A stretch of DNA of 64,000 nt, from assembly GCF_905163445.1 (NCBI RefSeq), contig NC_053190.1, forward strand, positions 18,261,001-18,325,000, in the 5' to 3' direction. The position numbers and the translations under genes are program-made. Shown piece after piece: positions 53,397 to 63,959 of the stretch; the first letter of the stretch is position 1, and each line of letters begins with the position of its first letter. The notes under the pieces are model-generated. The model was not told the origin of the DNA. It saw nothing but the letters and a program-made list of their open reading frames with translations, and made no database searches. This DNA comes from Pararge aegeria (taxonomy: Eukaryota; Arthropoda; Insecta; Lepidoptera; Nymphalidae).

Positions 53397-53795
53397 AGCT
53401 CGATTAGTTTATCGCACCATCGTCATTAACAGTTTTGGTTAACTAGCTGCGGAAGTTTTTTCCGTAACGCCGTAAATCCGGGGTGCAGAGGTCATGAATT
53501 CCTCGTGACTGAGCCGTGACTAGCGTTGCTCCTTTGTTACCACCTACCTACATGCCTAATTGTTTTCACGTACGCATACAATTAAAACATTACGTACTAC
53601 ATTGGCCTCTAAATAATTGCTGTTTCACAGTATAGATAACTTGTTTGCGTAGTCATTTCTCGGAAAATTGTTTTAACATCACGATTTTAGGGTACCGTTC
53701 CCAAAGGTTACCGACGTGACTCTATTAGCTTCCGTTGTCCGTCTTTGTAGCTAACCGTAATAAACAGAGAGTTCGACAGTATTTATTTTTCTATT

Positions 53796-54045
53796 TGACG
53801 CAGTGGGCAGCGACCCTGCATTCTGAGTCCATGGCCGTGGGTTCTATTCCCACAACTGGAAAATGTTTGTGTGATGAGCATAAGTGTTTTTCCGTGTCTG
53901 GGTGTTTATATGTATTTTCTAAGTATTTATGTATATATAATTCATAAAAATATTCATCTGTCATCTTAGTACCCATAACACAAGCTACGCTTACTTTGGG
54001 GCTAGGTGGCGATGTGTGTATTGTCGTAGTATATTTTGTTTATTC
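53796..54045 (+). repeat. SINE B, near full length
   Basis: Head TTGACGCAGTGGGCAGCGAC, box B GGGTTCTATTCCCACAACTG, end GATGTGTGTATTGTCGTAGT. Confidence 0.8.
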
Positions 54046-54119
54046 TATTTTTTTGTAGTAGTAGTCTCCTTTGATCGTGATTCCTTAAGTAGTTCCCGAT
54101 CCCGACGCTTTAGTCCCAA

Positions 54120-54157
54120 TCCTTAAGTGCACAGACGAAGTCGGGGGCAGAAGCTAG
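54120..54157 (+). mobile_element. Helitron 3' terminus fragment
   Basis: CAGACGAAGTCGGGGGCAGA ending AGCTAG followed by T. Confidence 0.5.
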
Positions 54158-54164
54158 TTAAAAA

Positions 54165-54470
54165 TAAATTTAAAAGTAAAGACGAATCTTCATATAAGAT
54201 AAGTGATTTTCTTAGTTTTTTCTTGAGTGTAACAAAGTTAATACTATGTAGTGATTAATTTTGAGCCTTAGTACGGAACCTTGCGTGTGAAAGTCGAGCT
54301 CGCACTTAGCGGGTTTTTAAGTTTTTAATTCGTCGTTAGTTTTTTATCTGTTGTAAGAATCTATGCTATGTTGTTTAGTAACGTGTTGTAAACGATGTTC
54401 TTACATAAAACAACACATAAAAATAATATTCTTTGGAAGTTTAGGTATAGTACATAATATAAGGTAAGTA
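54165..54470. other. No gene seen
   Basis: AT-rich. Confidence 0.35.
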
Positions 54471-54474
54471 AGAT

Positions 54475-54795
54475 TATAGCAATGGTAGCCCAGTGGGTGG
54501 GACTTCAACTTCACTTTCCGGGGGCCCAGTTCGAATCCCAGCACGCACCTCTAACTTTCTAAGTTATGTGCGTTTTATGCAATTAAAATATTAATAGCTT
54601 CAACGGTGAAGGAAAACATCGTGAGAAAACCTGCATAGCTGAGAGTTCTCTATAATGTTCTCAAAAGTGTGTGGAGTACACAAGTCCGCACTGGTCCAGC
54701 TTGGTGGATTACGGCCTTAACCCCTTCTCATTGTGGGAGGAGACCCGTGCCCAGCAGTGGGCCGGTAATGTGTTAATGTGATGATGCTGATGAAG
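54475..54795 (+). repeat. SINE A, full length, best preserved
   Basis: Reference copy for family A. A box TAGCCCAGTGGGTGGGACTT, box B CAGTTCGAATCCCAGCACGC, body AAGTTATGTGCGTTTTATGC, TTCAACGGTGAAGGAAAACA, TCGTGAGAAAACCTGCATAG, GTGTGTGGAGTACACAAGTC, GCTTGGTGGATTACGGCC, CATTGTGGGAGGAGACCCG, and the tail GTGGGCCGGTAATGTG then GATGATG. tRNA-derived head with Pol III boxes; not a working tRNA. Confidence 0.85.
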
Positions 54796-55059
54796 CTTAA
54801 AGTTCAATAGATGTTTTGAAGACCTCTCTGGCGCAATAGTGGCTGGGTTTGATACCCGGTGGGGAAAATTTGAGCTCTGAAGGACATAACACATCACTTC
54901 TATTAAAGAAACTAAATATACCTAAAGTCCTATGCCTAACGGCTGGGCACTGGGGTCCTTATCTTTCATAAGGGAGAGTTATTATGACCGTTGACCCACC
55001 ACGTTGCTCCAATGCGGATTAGCGGGCTGCGACATTGTTACCTTCATATAATTTTTAGA

Positions 55060-55460
55060 AGTTTCACTGGCTAGAAATCTAGATATAGATTGCCAACTTC
55101 GCCATAATAGGTATTCAGGTTACGGATTCCGTTTACAAAGCGAACGGAACAATAAAAACTATATTGTTTTCTATTACTTTTTGTAACTGGAATGTATAAG
55201 AATACGTTTTTTTTTTGTTCTGTTATGAAAAACTACAATTTCACCTACTTGTGTAATATCTAGGGCAACATTAAAAGTATAATAAGCTACCTGCAATAAT
55301 ACTGCATAATACACAATAAGTAGGTACGTCTTATAGGAAATTGTTGTAAACTACTTGAAAATATCAAGATTTAATGAACATTGTTACGAGGCGAAAATCA
55401 ATTAAAAATGTTTTTTTTTAAATCAACCTTTAAAAATATCATTTGCTCTAAAGGTGAAAA
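55060..55460. other. AT-rich, no gene seen
   Basis: Nothing recognised. Confidence 0.4.
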
Positions 55461-55465
55461 ATATA

Positions 55466-55625
55466 TAATAAATAAATAAATAAGTGTACCACGACAAAAC
55501 ACACTTCGCCATTTAGCCCCAAAGTAAGCGTAGCTTGTTTTATGACTGTTGAATATTTTTATGAGTAATACACATAAATACTGATAAAATACAGATAAAC
55601 ACCCTGGCACTGAAAAACATTATAA
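55466..55625 (-). repeat. SINE B, tail half, split by an insertion
   Basis: From (TTTA)n through AAACACCCTGGCACTGAAAA to CATT, where the insert begins. The head half is at 55804-55901. Confidence 0.75.
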
Positions 55626-55803
55626 TAATAATAAAAATAATAATAATAAAAAGTTTTTATTTGCTTAAAAGTACAATGTGTTTTCTAATATTACCCTGGA
55701 CCCCCAAACTAGGATATCCCGTGTCTTGGGGGTCAGTGTCTTCCCATATGTGCATCGAGATTAGAGACAAAACAAGAAGAAAAAAAAACAAAACAGAGAG
55801 AAT
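55626..55803 (-). mobile_element. Insert inside SINE B, (TAA)n-tailed
   Basis: Starts with (AATAAT)n, then AGTTTTTATTTGCTTAAAAG, CCTGGACCCCCAAACTAGG and CTTGGGGGTCAGTGTC. It looks like the truncated 3' end of a retrotransposon inserted into the SINE. The junctions resemble ATT/ATG of the SINE. Confidence 0.6.
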
Positions 55804-55901
55804 TAATGTTCATCACACAAACATTTTACAGTTGTGGGCATCGAACCCACGGCCTTGGAGTCAGAAAGCAGGGTCGCTGCCCACTTCGCCAATCGGGCGT
55901 C
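55804..55901 (-). repeat. SINE B, head half
   Basis: GTTCATCACACAAACATTTT to box B (GTGGGTTCGATGCCCACAAC on the minus strand) and the head CGCCCGATTGGCG. A SINE A scrap follows at 55905-55985. Confidence 0.75.
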
Positions 55902-56154
55902 AAAAGAAAATCGTCGGTGAAAGAAAACATTGCGAGGAAACCTGCAAGCCTAAGAGTTCCCCATAATGTTCTCAAAGACGTTGTTGAAATGTTCTCAAGA
56001 AAGTCTGGGGTCGAGTCAAATCTCATCTAATCTTACGTTGGAGAGAGGGGGGTCGGCAAATATCACGCAAAAAAATTATACTATAAGTAGTTAAGTATAA
56101 TTATATTATAAGCTAATAAACTAAACTAAACTTTTAAATCAATTGGTCTTTTTA

Positions 56155-56242
56155 CAATAACAATCCAACGCGCAACCCGAGTCAACATTGGGGACCCTAA
56201 AAGGGAGAACCTGAAGTCCTAACCACCAGGCTATCGCCGCTA
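56155..56242 (-). repeat. SINE A head fragment
   Basis: Minus strand: GCGGCGATAGCCTGGTGGTT, AGGACTTCAGGTTCTCCC. Confidence 0.5.
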
Positions 56243-56507
56243 GTCTAGTCCAATGAACTCAACAGTTAAGTATTTAAAAAAAACTCTGAAAGCTACCCAT
56301 ATGTTAATTACAAACAGTCGTAAAGTGCTAGACAATCGCGAGATAATTTTCTCAACGTCATCAGCACGTGAGAACCGAGTCACTTAAACCGCTTTCTGTG
56401 CGTATATTATGTGTAAGCTAATTATGTTTCTTTGACGCACTAGTGCGAGAAAAACGGAAACAATGCAACGACTTTTGCTTTCGATTAATGCCTTTTCACA
56501 TAAAAAA

Positions 56508-56613
56508 TCACCAATCCGCACTCGGCCAGCGTGGTGGACTACGGCGTTAACCCCTTGTCATTGTGGGAGAAGACCCGTGTGCTTTAGTGGGCCGGTAATG
56601 TGTCGATATGATG
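56508..56613 (+). repeat. SINE A tail fragment
   Basis: CACCAATCCGCACTCGGCCA, GCGTGGTGGACTACGGC, GTGGGCCGGTAATGTG, ATGATGATG. Confidence 0.65.
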
Positions 56614-56756
56614 ATGAAAAAAATTATATTTCTACGGCGCATATTGAATCCAATTTTTTTAAATATTGGAATAAGGATTGTAGGCAAAGCTAAATGTCCC
56701 GCAAGTAGGTACATAAGCAACTAAAAGTTTTCTTTCTTATAGGAAGTTTGTACAAA

Positions 56757-56890
56757 CTCAAGGGAGCTTCTGGGAGTATGGGTTTAATATAACTGCCATA
56801 CTTTCTAACAGGTTAGCCCGATGCCATCTTAGACTGCATCATACAACCAGGTGAGATTGCAGACAAGGGCTAACATGTAGTGGAATAAAA
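56757..56890 (+). repeat. SINE C tail fragment
   Basis: CATACTTTCTAACAGGTTAG, CCATCTTAGACTGCATCAT, GTGAGATTGCAGACAAGGGC. Confidence 0.55.
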
Positions 56891-56944
56891 AGATTAATAA
56901 TATACCATGGACCACGTAATATGGATTTCATTATTATAATAGTA

Positions 56945-57103
56945 ATAGCCGACCCCAGCGCCATCTGTCGGGCTGATTTGTGAATCTAAACCATCCAGGG
57001 TGCCACCCAAACGCATACCAAAAAAATCATTCAACTAGTTCCAGCCGTTTAGGAGGAGTTCAGTGACATACACACGCACACAAGAAATATATATATAAAG
57101 ATT
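56945..57103 (-). mobile_element. CTAGCGGACCCC repeat, copy 2
   Basis: Nearly identical to 32647-32816, with differences mainly in the CAAATCGGTCCGG region (here CAACTAGTTCCAG). Ends (TA)n AAAGAT. Orientation is uncertain. Confidence 0.6.
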
Positions 57104-57463
57104 AGTAGTATCTACTAAGGTACGAAGTACTATCATATCTACTATACTAACCTAATTACGTAGCTTTATGACAATATAGATGGAGATCTTTTGCGTTGCC
57201 AATTGAGTAATCGCTAAGTAACTTAGCAATGCTGTGCCAACTGCCCACGGGGCAAACTTTGACCTATGAAAGCATTTGTTACTTGCAAATACAACTGGTT
57301 GGACGATGTTATCTACCTTGACGAAATGCAGTGCAGCAAACTGCGGAAAAGTCGCCAATTATACTACCCTTAAAAAGCGAATATCATTTAAAGAGCTGCA
57401 TAATATTTCACACCAACAGATACTCGATAAAACATTTAATATTTCACAGCACGACCAGACTTA

Positions 57464-57737
57464 GTACAAGTTTTGCATTCGTATGAACTACGAATACTAG
57501 AACAGCGAAGTAAAATGGATCTTAATTGCATTCGTTTAAGCTCGAATTGGCCAACAACAGTTTAGCTCGGGCTTTTGACAGAACGTTTGTAAAACAAAAA
57601 TCAGAAGTACAGGATTTGCGTCTCTAAAACGAGAGATATTAAGTCCGTTTTATTTTGATGATACAGAGTTTAATACGCGAGAACGACTTCTCGATTACGA
57701 GCGAGAAATCTTGTACTAGGGCTACCGATTATGTTAC
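57464..57737. mobile_element. MITE-like repeat E
   Basis: Ends TTAGTACAAG and CTTGTACTAGGGCTACC. The interior has GTAAAATGGATCTTAATTGC, TTAGCTCGGGCTTTTGAC and GAACGACTTCTCGATTACGA. Confidence 0.55.
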
Positions 57738-57834
57738 CACCTTTTATGTTGAAAAGTTTGAGGCTGGGATTCGAACACGGCCCCCCAAAAGTGAAGTTCA
57801 AATGCACAAATAGTTAACAATTATGAAAATTAAG

Positions 57835-57985
57835 CTTAATTTGCTAATTTGAAAAGCCGGAGAATTTGTATGGTGTATTTTTATAATTTCTTCAATCTTT
57901 ATACTTCACACCAAATAGAGATTCGGCAATGTAGGGAGTGATGGAGCATCCTCAGGAGATGTTGACTTTACAATGAATAATCATG
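57835..57985 (-). repeat. Dispersed repeat D, inverted
   Basis: Plus strand: TTAATTTGCTAATTTGAAAA, GGAGAATTTGTATGGTG, ATACTTCACACCAAATAG, GGAGCATCCTCAGGAGATGT. Confidence 0.6.
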
Positions 57986-57989
57986 ATTA

Positions 57990-58440
57990 TGATTTAAAAC
58001 TTGTCCGAATGTCGTACGCAAGTCGTATGCAAGTCGTACGCAATATTGATGTGACGCATCCGATAAAGCCAAGACAAACAATACGATTACCATCGGCGCA
58101 ATAATCTATTGTTCATTTCATAATTCGTGACCCAGTACAGCAGAGGCGATCTCGCGATAATATTCACTCCGTCAGATGCTCTTGTGATCGCAATCGCTGA
58201 AGTTCGCACTTGATTTGAATTGAGATTAATTTAGCATGATAAATAATAATTAAATTGTTATTTTTTGCACTTCTTCATTGTAATATTTACAAGGTTAGTC
58301 ACCTTACTATGTGATCTTATGGAACTGTGGTAACTAAGAACTGTAACCTTGGAACAAGTGTCTTTACACTTATGTCTCCAATAATTAAGGTAGGTAACCA
58401 TACTACCTCTTTGGACTTGCGTGAGCTTCTTCGACTGTAG
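57990..58440. other. No gene seen
   Basis: A short repeated GTCGTACGCAAGTCGTATGC motif at 58012-58040; otherwise nothing. Confidence 0.35.
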
Positions 58441-58444
58441 TGCT

Positions 58445-58753
58445 TAAAGTGCATAACTTTCAGGAGGGTGAATCACCATCAATTTTAAAACTCAGGGTAT
58501 AATATTGGGGTTTTCTATCAACAAAATCAGAAATTCTTAGTACCAGCCCGGAATTTGGGAATTGCCTCTCTTCTTTTTCTTTTTCGGGTGGACACTTGCC
58601 GATGACCACCTGAGGGGTTGCTACGGCGTCACCGGGGGAGGAAGGCAAGCGCGAGAGCTCGTAATAAGAAGAGTCCCAGGGCTCGACGACATCGCGGGGA
58701 AGGTGGGAGACGTCGACCTGAGGGTGTCCTACGACGACTCGGAACATTCATCC
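58445..58753 (-). other. GC-rich block, probable retrotransposon remnant
   Basis: A sharply GC-rich stretch. The minus strand is open for 95 codons (58747-58460) with RVVVGHPQVDVSHLPRDVVE and a KCPPEKEKEERQF segment. I do not recognise it. It is cut at 58754 by repeat I, which suggests an old transposon end rather than a host exon. Confidence 0.4.
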
Positions 58754-58796
58754 ACATATTAGGCCTACTTGAAATAAATGAATTTTGAATTTGAAG
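58754..58796 (+). repeat. Dispersed repeat I, 3' end only
   Basis: CATATTAGGCCTACTTGAAA, TAAATGAATTTTGAATTTGA. Confidence 0.65.
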
Positions 58797-58799
58797 ACA

Positions 58800-59160
58800 A
58801 AGTACTGCACCGGTCATAGGTTGATCATAGTGACGATGATGATGATGATTAGAAGAAAGGTGTAACTGAACTTCTAAAGCTGATTGCTGGTTATTTTAAA
58901 TAAATAGTTTTCTATGTCTCAATTATGTTCTAGTAAATTACGCCGACCTGGTTCTCAGGTTAGCGGAAGTGAATAACGCATCATACTCGTGACAGGCGAA
59001 AACCACGATTTTGACTGTTTTATACAACTACCTAGTTAGTGCATGTAGCGTTTAGCATGTTTGTCTACAGCTAACGTTGTGGGGTCGAAGCAAATTTTGT
59101 TTATAAGCAAATTCTCGGCTCCCAGACCCTGAAAACATTCATCATGAAAAATATTTAAAG
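58800..59160. other. No gene seen
   Basis: Nothing recognised. Confidence 0.35.
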
Positions 59161-59164
59161 TATA

Positions 59165-59305
59165 ATATTTATTTATACTCTTCTGTATTTGCAGACCACT
59201 ACAATTTAAAGAAATATACTTAATAGGAATAGGAAAAATGGCGGCCTTATCGCTTAGAAGCGATCTCTGATATAAGATATCCTGACTATCTTAGGATTAG
59301 GAAAA
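59165..59305 (-). mobile_element. Non-LTR 3' end (N-type tail), minus
   Basis: Minus-strand stem with ATGGCGGCCTTATCGCTTAG, AAGCGATCTC on the plus strand; the tail is towards 59165. Confidence 0.6.
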
Positions 59306-59679
59306 CATGGAAAAAGCAGAATGATTGCTATGCATATATATGCAATCATTAAAAAAAAATTACATACGAATAAGTAAATATAATATTGGTCGCGAGTAAC
59401 ATATGAATGAGCACAGAAATCTCTAACGTAAAAGCCACAAAAAGATTGGCTGAAAACATATGACGAGTCATTGAAGGGAAAGTGAATTTCAAACGCTGTG
59501 ATCTGAGGAGTCAGTGGAGTTCTAATTTCTCTCAGTGCTTGCTAAATGGTGGTAATGTCTGGCAATCTGAGGTAATGGTGAAATCAAAGTACTTTACTTA
59601 AATCTTTTCAAATGTTAATTGGAACGAAGTTTTCGAATTTGAACTATGGTGAGCAAAGTTGATTTTAAATGTGTATTGA

Positions 59680-59820
59680 CGGCTTAACTCCCGTGAATAT
59701 TATTGCTGTTGGAGATTGCCTGGATTGTATCGAACCAATACAACAAGCTCTGCATCATAACTTACCAGCAGGTGAGATCAAGGTGAGTCAAGGGCTAACG
59801 TGTAGTGGAATAAGAGTTTA
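59680..59820 (+). repeat. SINE C tail fragment
   Basis: CAAGCTCTGCATCATAACTT, ACCAGCAGGTGAGATCAAGG, CAAGGGCTAACGTGTAGTGG. Confidence 0.45.
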
Positions 59821-60221
59821 AAAAAAATTGCTATTGTGGCCATGGTCTTCTATTCGCTGAAATTAAGATATGATATATCAATCTATAGCGGTTGATACTT
59901 TCCTAGCAAGTGATACTTTAAAACGCACGTAACTCCAAAAACGTACGTGCCGGGGATTGATCTCGGTTGGCTATGTTTTTGGTAATGATAGATAGTTAGA
60001 TACTGGCCAAAGATTAATAGTCGAGTACTGGCTCGGAAATATTCTAAACTATCCCACGCCTACAGTGGTGTAGAAATATTGTATACGCCCAACGCGCCGC
60101 TCGTGATAGGCGATACCGATAAGTGAACTGAGAAGTTGTGACAATATAACTTAAGCAGGTTTAAAAATATTGAAATTGAAAATTCTAAATCGAACCTATA
60201 AACTTGACCAAGAAGCTTTAT

Positions 60222-60390
60222 TGACGACCGTGACACAGCGGTGAGCGCTAGGGTTTTAAGTGGAAAGTCCATGGTTTGATCCCCTCCAGGGCTTAATCTG
60301 GGAATTGGTCTGGTCGCTTGTTGGGTGGCCACGGCTAAAGTCTCCCATCAGACCATACCACAGAAAATTCAGAAATTATAAATTCTAAAT
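60222..60390 (+). repeat. SINE C, head and front body
   Basis: CAGCGGTGAGCGCTAGGGTT, box B-like CATGGTTTGATCCCCTCC, GGGAATTGGTCTGGTCGC, GGCCACGGCTAAAGTCTCC. Confidence 0.6.
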
Positions 60391-60704
60391 CGAACCCGGA
60401 ATCTCCTACTTCGCAGAGGTCGTCGAAAATAAATAATAGCCTATGTTACTTTGTGATAGTTTAGCTTTCTTACAGCGAAGAAATGGTTTATATGGGTAAA
60501 GTAATTTCGGAGCCTATTGGGTACATAAAAACAAAAAATCTTTATAATATTACTATAGAAAGGCAGATACTGTTTTATTTTCTGGTGTTTCAATAACGGT
60601 GCATTAACAAACCGGTGTGATTGAAATAAATATTTCGCGCCGTTCACAAAGACCGCTATAACAGTGGGTATACTTAGTTAACTCGATTTGCATCGCGATA
60701 CATT

Positions 60705-60800
60705 TGCCTTAGTACGAGGTTCCCTCGCAATCGAGAAGTAAAATGGATCTTATATACCTAATGAATTAAAGCTCAAATTTGCCTTAAACTCTCCAGCTCC
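60705..60800. mobile_element. Repeat E fragment
   Basis: CCTTAGTACGAGGTTCCCTC, GCAATCGAGAAGTAAAATGG, TTAAAGCTCAAATTTGCC. Confidence 0.45.
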
Positions 60801-61146
60801 AATTTATGTGACAGTTACAAAAGTTTTGTGTATCGCAGCTAATCAGTAATGCTCTTTTACTGGGTTCGTACCCAAAGGTTGCCAACGGACTTAAAAAAGA
60901 GACAACTGTCCGTCCATCCGTCTGTCTGCGGGCTGTATTTACCCTTGCAAGCAGAGAGATTTTAATGACTTTCTAAAAACTCTATCGAGGATGATCCGTG
61001 GCGCGAAGAAACGCGAGCAAACGCTCGTCTCGACACGGTAGCCCCGACTTAAATCCTGCGATAATAGCTTATGGCCTTATCGGTGCGCATATCTGTGTGC
61101 CGTTTTTAACGTTTGTTCTTAGTTTCCCTACTGCTTCAAAATATTT

Positions 61147-61384
61147 GACGGCCGATTGGCGCAGAGGGCAGTAATCCTACTTTCTGAGTCTTGGCCAAAG
61201 GTCCAAGGGATTCCTACAACTATAAAATGTTTGTGTGATGAACATAAATGGTATTTCATTGCCTGGGTGTTTATCTGTATTTTATAAGTATGTATGTTTA
61301 TTATTCATGAAAATATTCATCTTAGTACCCATAACACTAGCTACGTTTACTTTGGGGCTAGATGGCGATGTCGTATTATATTTA
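61147..61384 (+). repeat. SINE B, near full length
   Basis: Head GACGGCCGATTGGCGCAGAG, body TGTTTGTGTGATGAACATAA, end GGGGCTAGATGGCGATG. Box B is worn (CAAGGGATTCCTAC). Confidence 0.75.
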
Positions 61385-61404
61385 ATTTTTATTTACTGTG
61401 TCTA

Positions 61405-61562
61405 GGGCTTATAGCAGAACGTTTTTGAAATAAAAACCAGACGTACAGTATTTGCGACTCTAAAACTTGTGATATTATACCTATCTTACTTTGAGGGTAT
61501 AGTTTGATATGCGAAAACGTCTGCTCGATTGCGAGCAAATTTTGTACTCAGGCTACACAGCT
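61405..61562. mobile_element. Repeat E fragment
   Basis: GGGCTTATAGCAGAACGTTT, CAGTATTTGCGACTCTAAAA, GCTCGATTGCGAGCAAATTT, TGTACTCAGGCTACA. Confidence 0.45.
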
Positions 61563-61574
61563 GATACATTTTGC

Positions 61575-62475
61575 TTAACACCGCGTTTCACTTTCGATAT
61601 TCAACGAAAGTGAAAACACACTAACTCAGCGGCAGGAAGTGGCAGTTAGAGTCGAGTCAGTGTTGGAGTAAACCAAATATTATGACACAGACAATAATAG
61701 CAATCACCGAGCACTTCCTAACTGTGTTTTGAAAGATCATTGTAAAATTAATCAACGTTATTGCGGATACATAATATTTCTTCCGGTGTGAAGGTGTTTC
61801 TACCTATGTATTTTGTCTGGTAGGCTTTGGCATGGCTGGTTAACATCCCACCGACAAAGACTTGCTGCCAAGTACAACACACAGAGGTTTGTCTAATTAA
61901 TTGAAGGGAAAACCAAAAATACTCTTTAAAATTCTCTAGTTCAACTTCAACTAGTTTCGCTGGCGGAAATGCGAAAAGACTGAAACATAACATTGCCATT
62001 TAACGCGGAACCCGACACACTTTTCCGGGACTTTCCTGAATTTTCGGCCATCTGCTAGCTAGCTCCAATAAATAAATTGTTATGTTTTAGGTTAGGCTTA
62101 CAGCGTTTTAAGACAAGAGATCTAGTTAGTACTAGAATTTTCGAAACTTTTTTACAGCGTATTGAATCCACAAAGGATTAGATTGTTGCTCCTACCATAC
62201 ACGGACAAACTTGTTAATTATTATTTTGTAACTAAACACGTAAGTAACTACCTACTGTTGAGCAATATTCTAATTAAAATTGTTTGGCAAGTAGCAACCC
62301 AAAAAATATTTTAAACATTTTCAAAGTAGAAAATGTGTAACATTGTTAGTAGAAATGACTCAGAGGTCGAGGTCATTTTAAATTAAATGGTTCAAACTTC
62401 CTAAATTCTAATAACGACTACTTAGGCATTAAGTAGCACAGCATTCGCGTAAATAACGTTTACCAGTTTTAGACA
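61575..62475. other. AT-rich, no gene seen
   Basis: A short SINE C scrap (CCCACCGACAAAGACTTGC) lies near 61847. No exon-like island. Confidence 0.4.
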
Positions 62476-62478
62476 TAA

Positions 62479-62748
62479 TCGCTACTAATATTATAAATGT
62501 GAATGTAAGTTTGTTTGTTACGCTTCCACGCGAAAACTACTGAACCGATCTTCATGAAACTTTTTATACATATTCTTGGAGGTATCAGAAATAACATAGT
62601 ATACTTTTTTGTGAAAAAAAAATTACATAAGATAAAAAAAAATGTTTGTCAAAAAAACTAAAAATCTCATATAAGACTATAGGGGTAGACTATGTAGCAG
62701 TACGCTGCTTTCCAAAATTACGCGGGCAAAGCCGCAGGGCACATCTAG
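62479..62748 (+). mobile_element. Non-autonomous Helitron, complete, plus strand
   Basis: A-TCGCTACTAATATTATAAAT at the 5' end and ATTACGCGGGCAAAGCCGCA, GGGCACATCTAG-T at the 3' end; 270 bp. A-T target and CTAG end as in the minus-strand copies. Confidence 0.75.
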
Positions 62749-62754
62749 TATTAA

Positions 62755-63185
62755 ATAAAAATAAAAAATATAACGTAAAATAGGTAGAGTAAAAATGTGT
62801 CATAAAAAATTACGCAATGAATACATATTGAACTTTCAGATTTTTTTTAACTTAGCCTCTTGGTTCTCGAATCCTTGTAAAGTCTAGGCTTTACTACTTT
62901 AATTAACGAAAAGTCTATAACAGTCAGTAACTGCTGGATTTAAACCAACGGGTTCGTGATGGTAGTAAATGGTAACTATACTACAACTATACTTTGCAAT
63001 ACTAAAAAATATCCTCTTAATCTGCTTAAGTATCATAACTATATTAACGTATTTTTTAATTTTTTTTTTAATTATTTGTCCTAAATCAATTGTTTTTTTT
63101 TAATTTATAACTTTTTTTTTGTTCTACTACAAAAGTTTACCCATTTCTGAAATCGTATTTGGTGATTCAGACTAAGTTGATAGCA
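62755..63185. other. AT-rich, no gene seen
   Basis: Contains long T runs; nothing recognised. Confidence 0.4.
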
Positions 63186-63199
63186 GGCTAACCTAGGAA

Positions 63200-63540
63200 T
63201 TAACCACTCTCGAGTGCTAATAAAACCATTCAACAGAAGGACCGCGTCATAGGCATTAGCACTCAACAGAAAAAACCTATGCATCCTAGTGCGAGCGCTA
63301 ACGGGGCACTGTGGGCTTAACAGGCACATGTTCAACACAGAATCGAAGAACACAGATCTATGTTGACTCTGTAAAGAGGCGGAGACGCCGCTGCACTTAA
63401 TCTGTTCCTGCCCCGCGATGATGCATAAACGCAGAACTATTTTGGGGAAGTATAAAATACAACCAGAGGATGCTAAACTTCTTCCAGCAAGGAAAGTGCT
63501 GCTATTCCTGGCGGCGACCAATCCTTGCTGGGAGATCTAG
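63200..63540 (+). pseudogene. Jockey-like polymerase C-terminal relic
   Basis: One plus frame reads LTGHCGLNRHMFNTESKNTD, LC, an in-frame TGA at 63364-63366, then LCKEAETPLHLICSCPAMMH, and ends KVLLFLAATNPCWEI with TAG at 63538-63540. C-x2-C...H-x4-C is the zinc knuckle that closes Jockey- and R1-type polymerases. A 3' UTR with (AAG)n follows to about 63620. Confidence 0.7.
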
Positions 63541-63865
63541 ACAGCGGCGTCACTATAGATCGTAGCACCAGGGACCAGGCGAACCTGAGCCGCAAGCAGA
63601 AGAAGAAGAAGGCTAACCTATTAGGGGTATGGCATGTATATATTAAACCCATTCCCCCTAATCAGTTCTGTATGCCCACTTTCTTGCAACTTTTTGACGA
63701 TTTATTATATAAATAAGTTGTTTGTTAAAGTGGAGTAGGTTCCCACCATTTTAATATCACAAACAGGCTTCACTTGACCCCGGGATCACATTCAAAGGTC
63801 TAAGGCAAGATGCCGCACGCACGCCGCCGTTATCATTTCACTCAATACGTTAGTATTGGAAAAAA

Positions 63866-63920
63866 GCACTTTGCGGATTTCCATGATTTCATGACGATAT
63901 CATGGAATTCCGCGAAATGC
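63866..63920. repeat. Imperfect 22-bp stem-loop
   Basis: GCACTTTGCGGATTTCCATG(AT) pairs with (AT)CATGGAATTCCGCGAAATGC with four mismatches over an 11-nt loop. Confidence 0.7.
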
Positions 63921-63959
63921 TTAAACACTAAACTTTAATTGATATACTCAGCGAAAAGT

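Noticed and set aside
54709..54897. 62-aa minus-strand frame
   Set aside because: It lies across the SINE A tail and has no independent coding signal.
63105..63521. 138-aa minus-strand frame
   Set aside because: It is antisense to the Jockey-like polymerase relic, whose zinc-knuckle motif reads on the plus strand.
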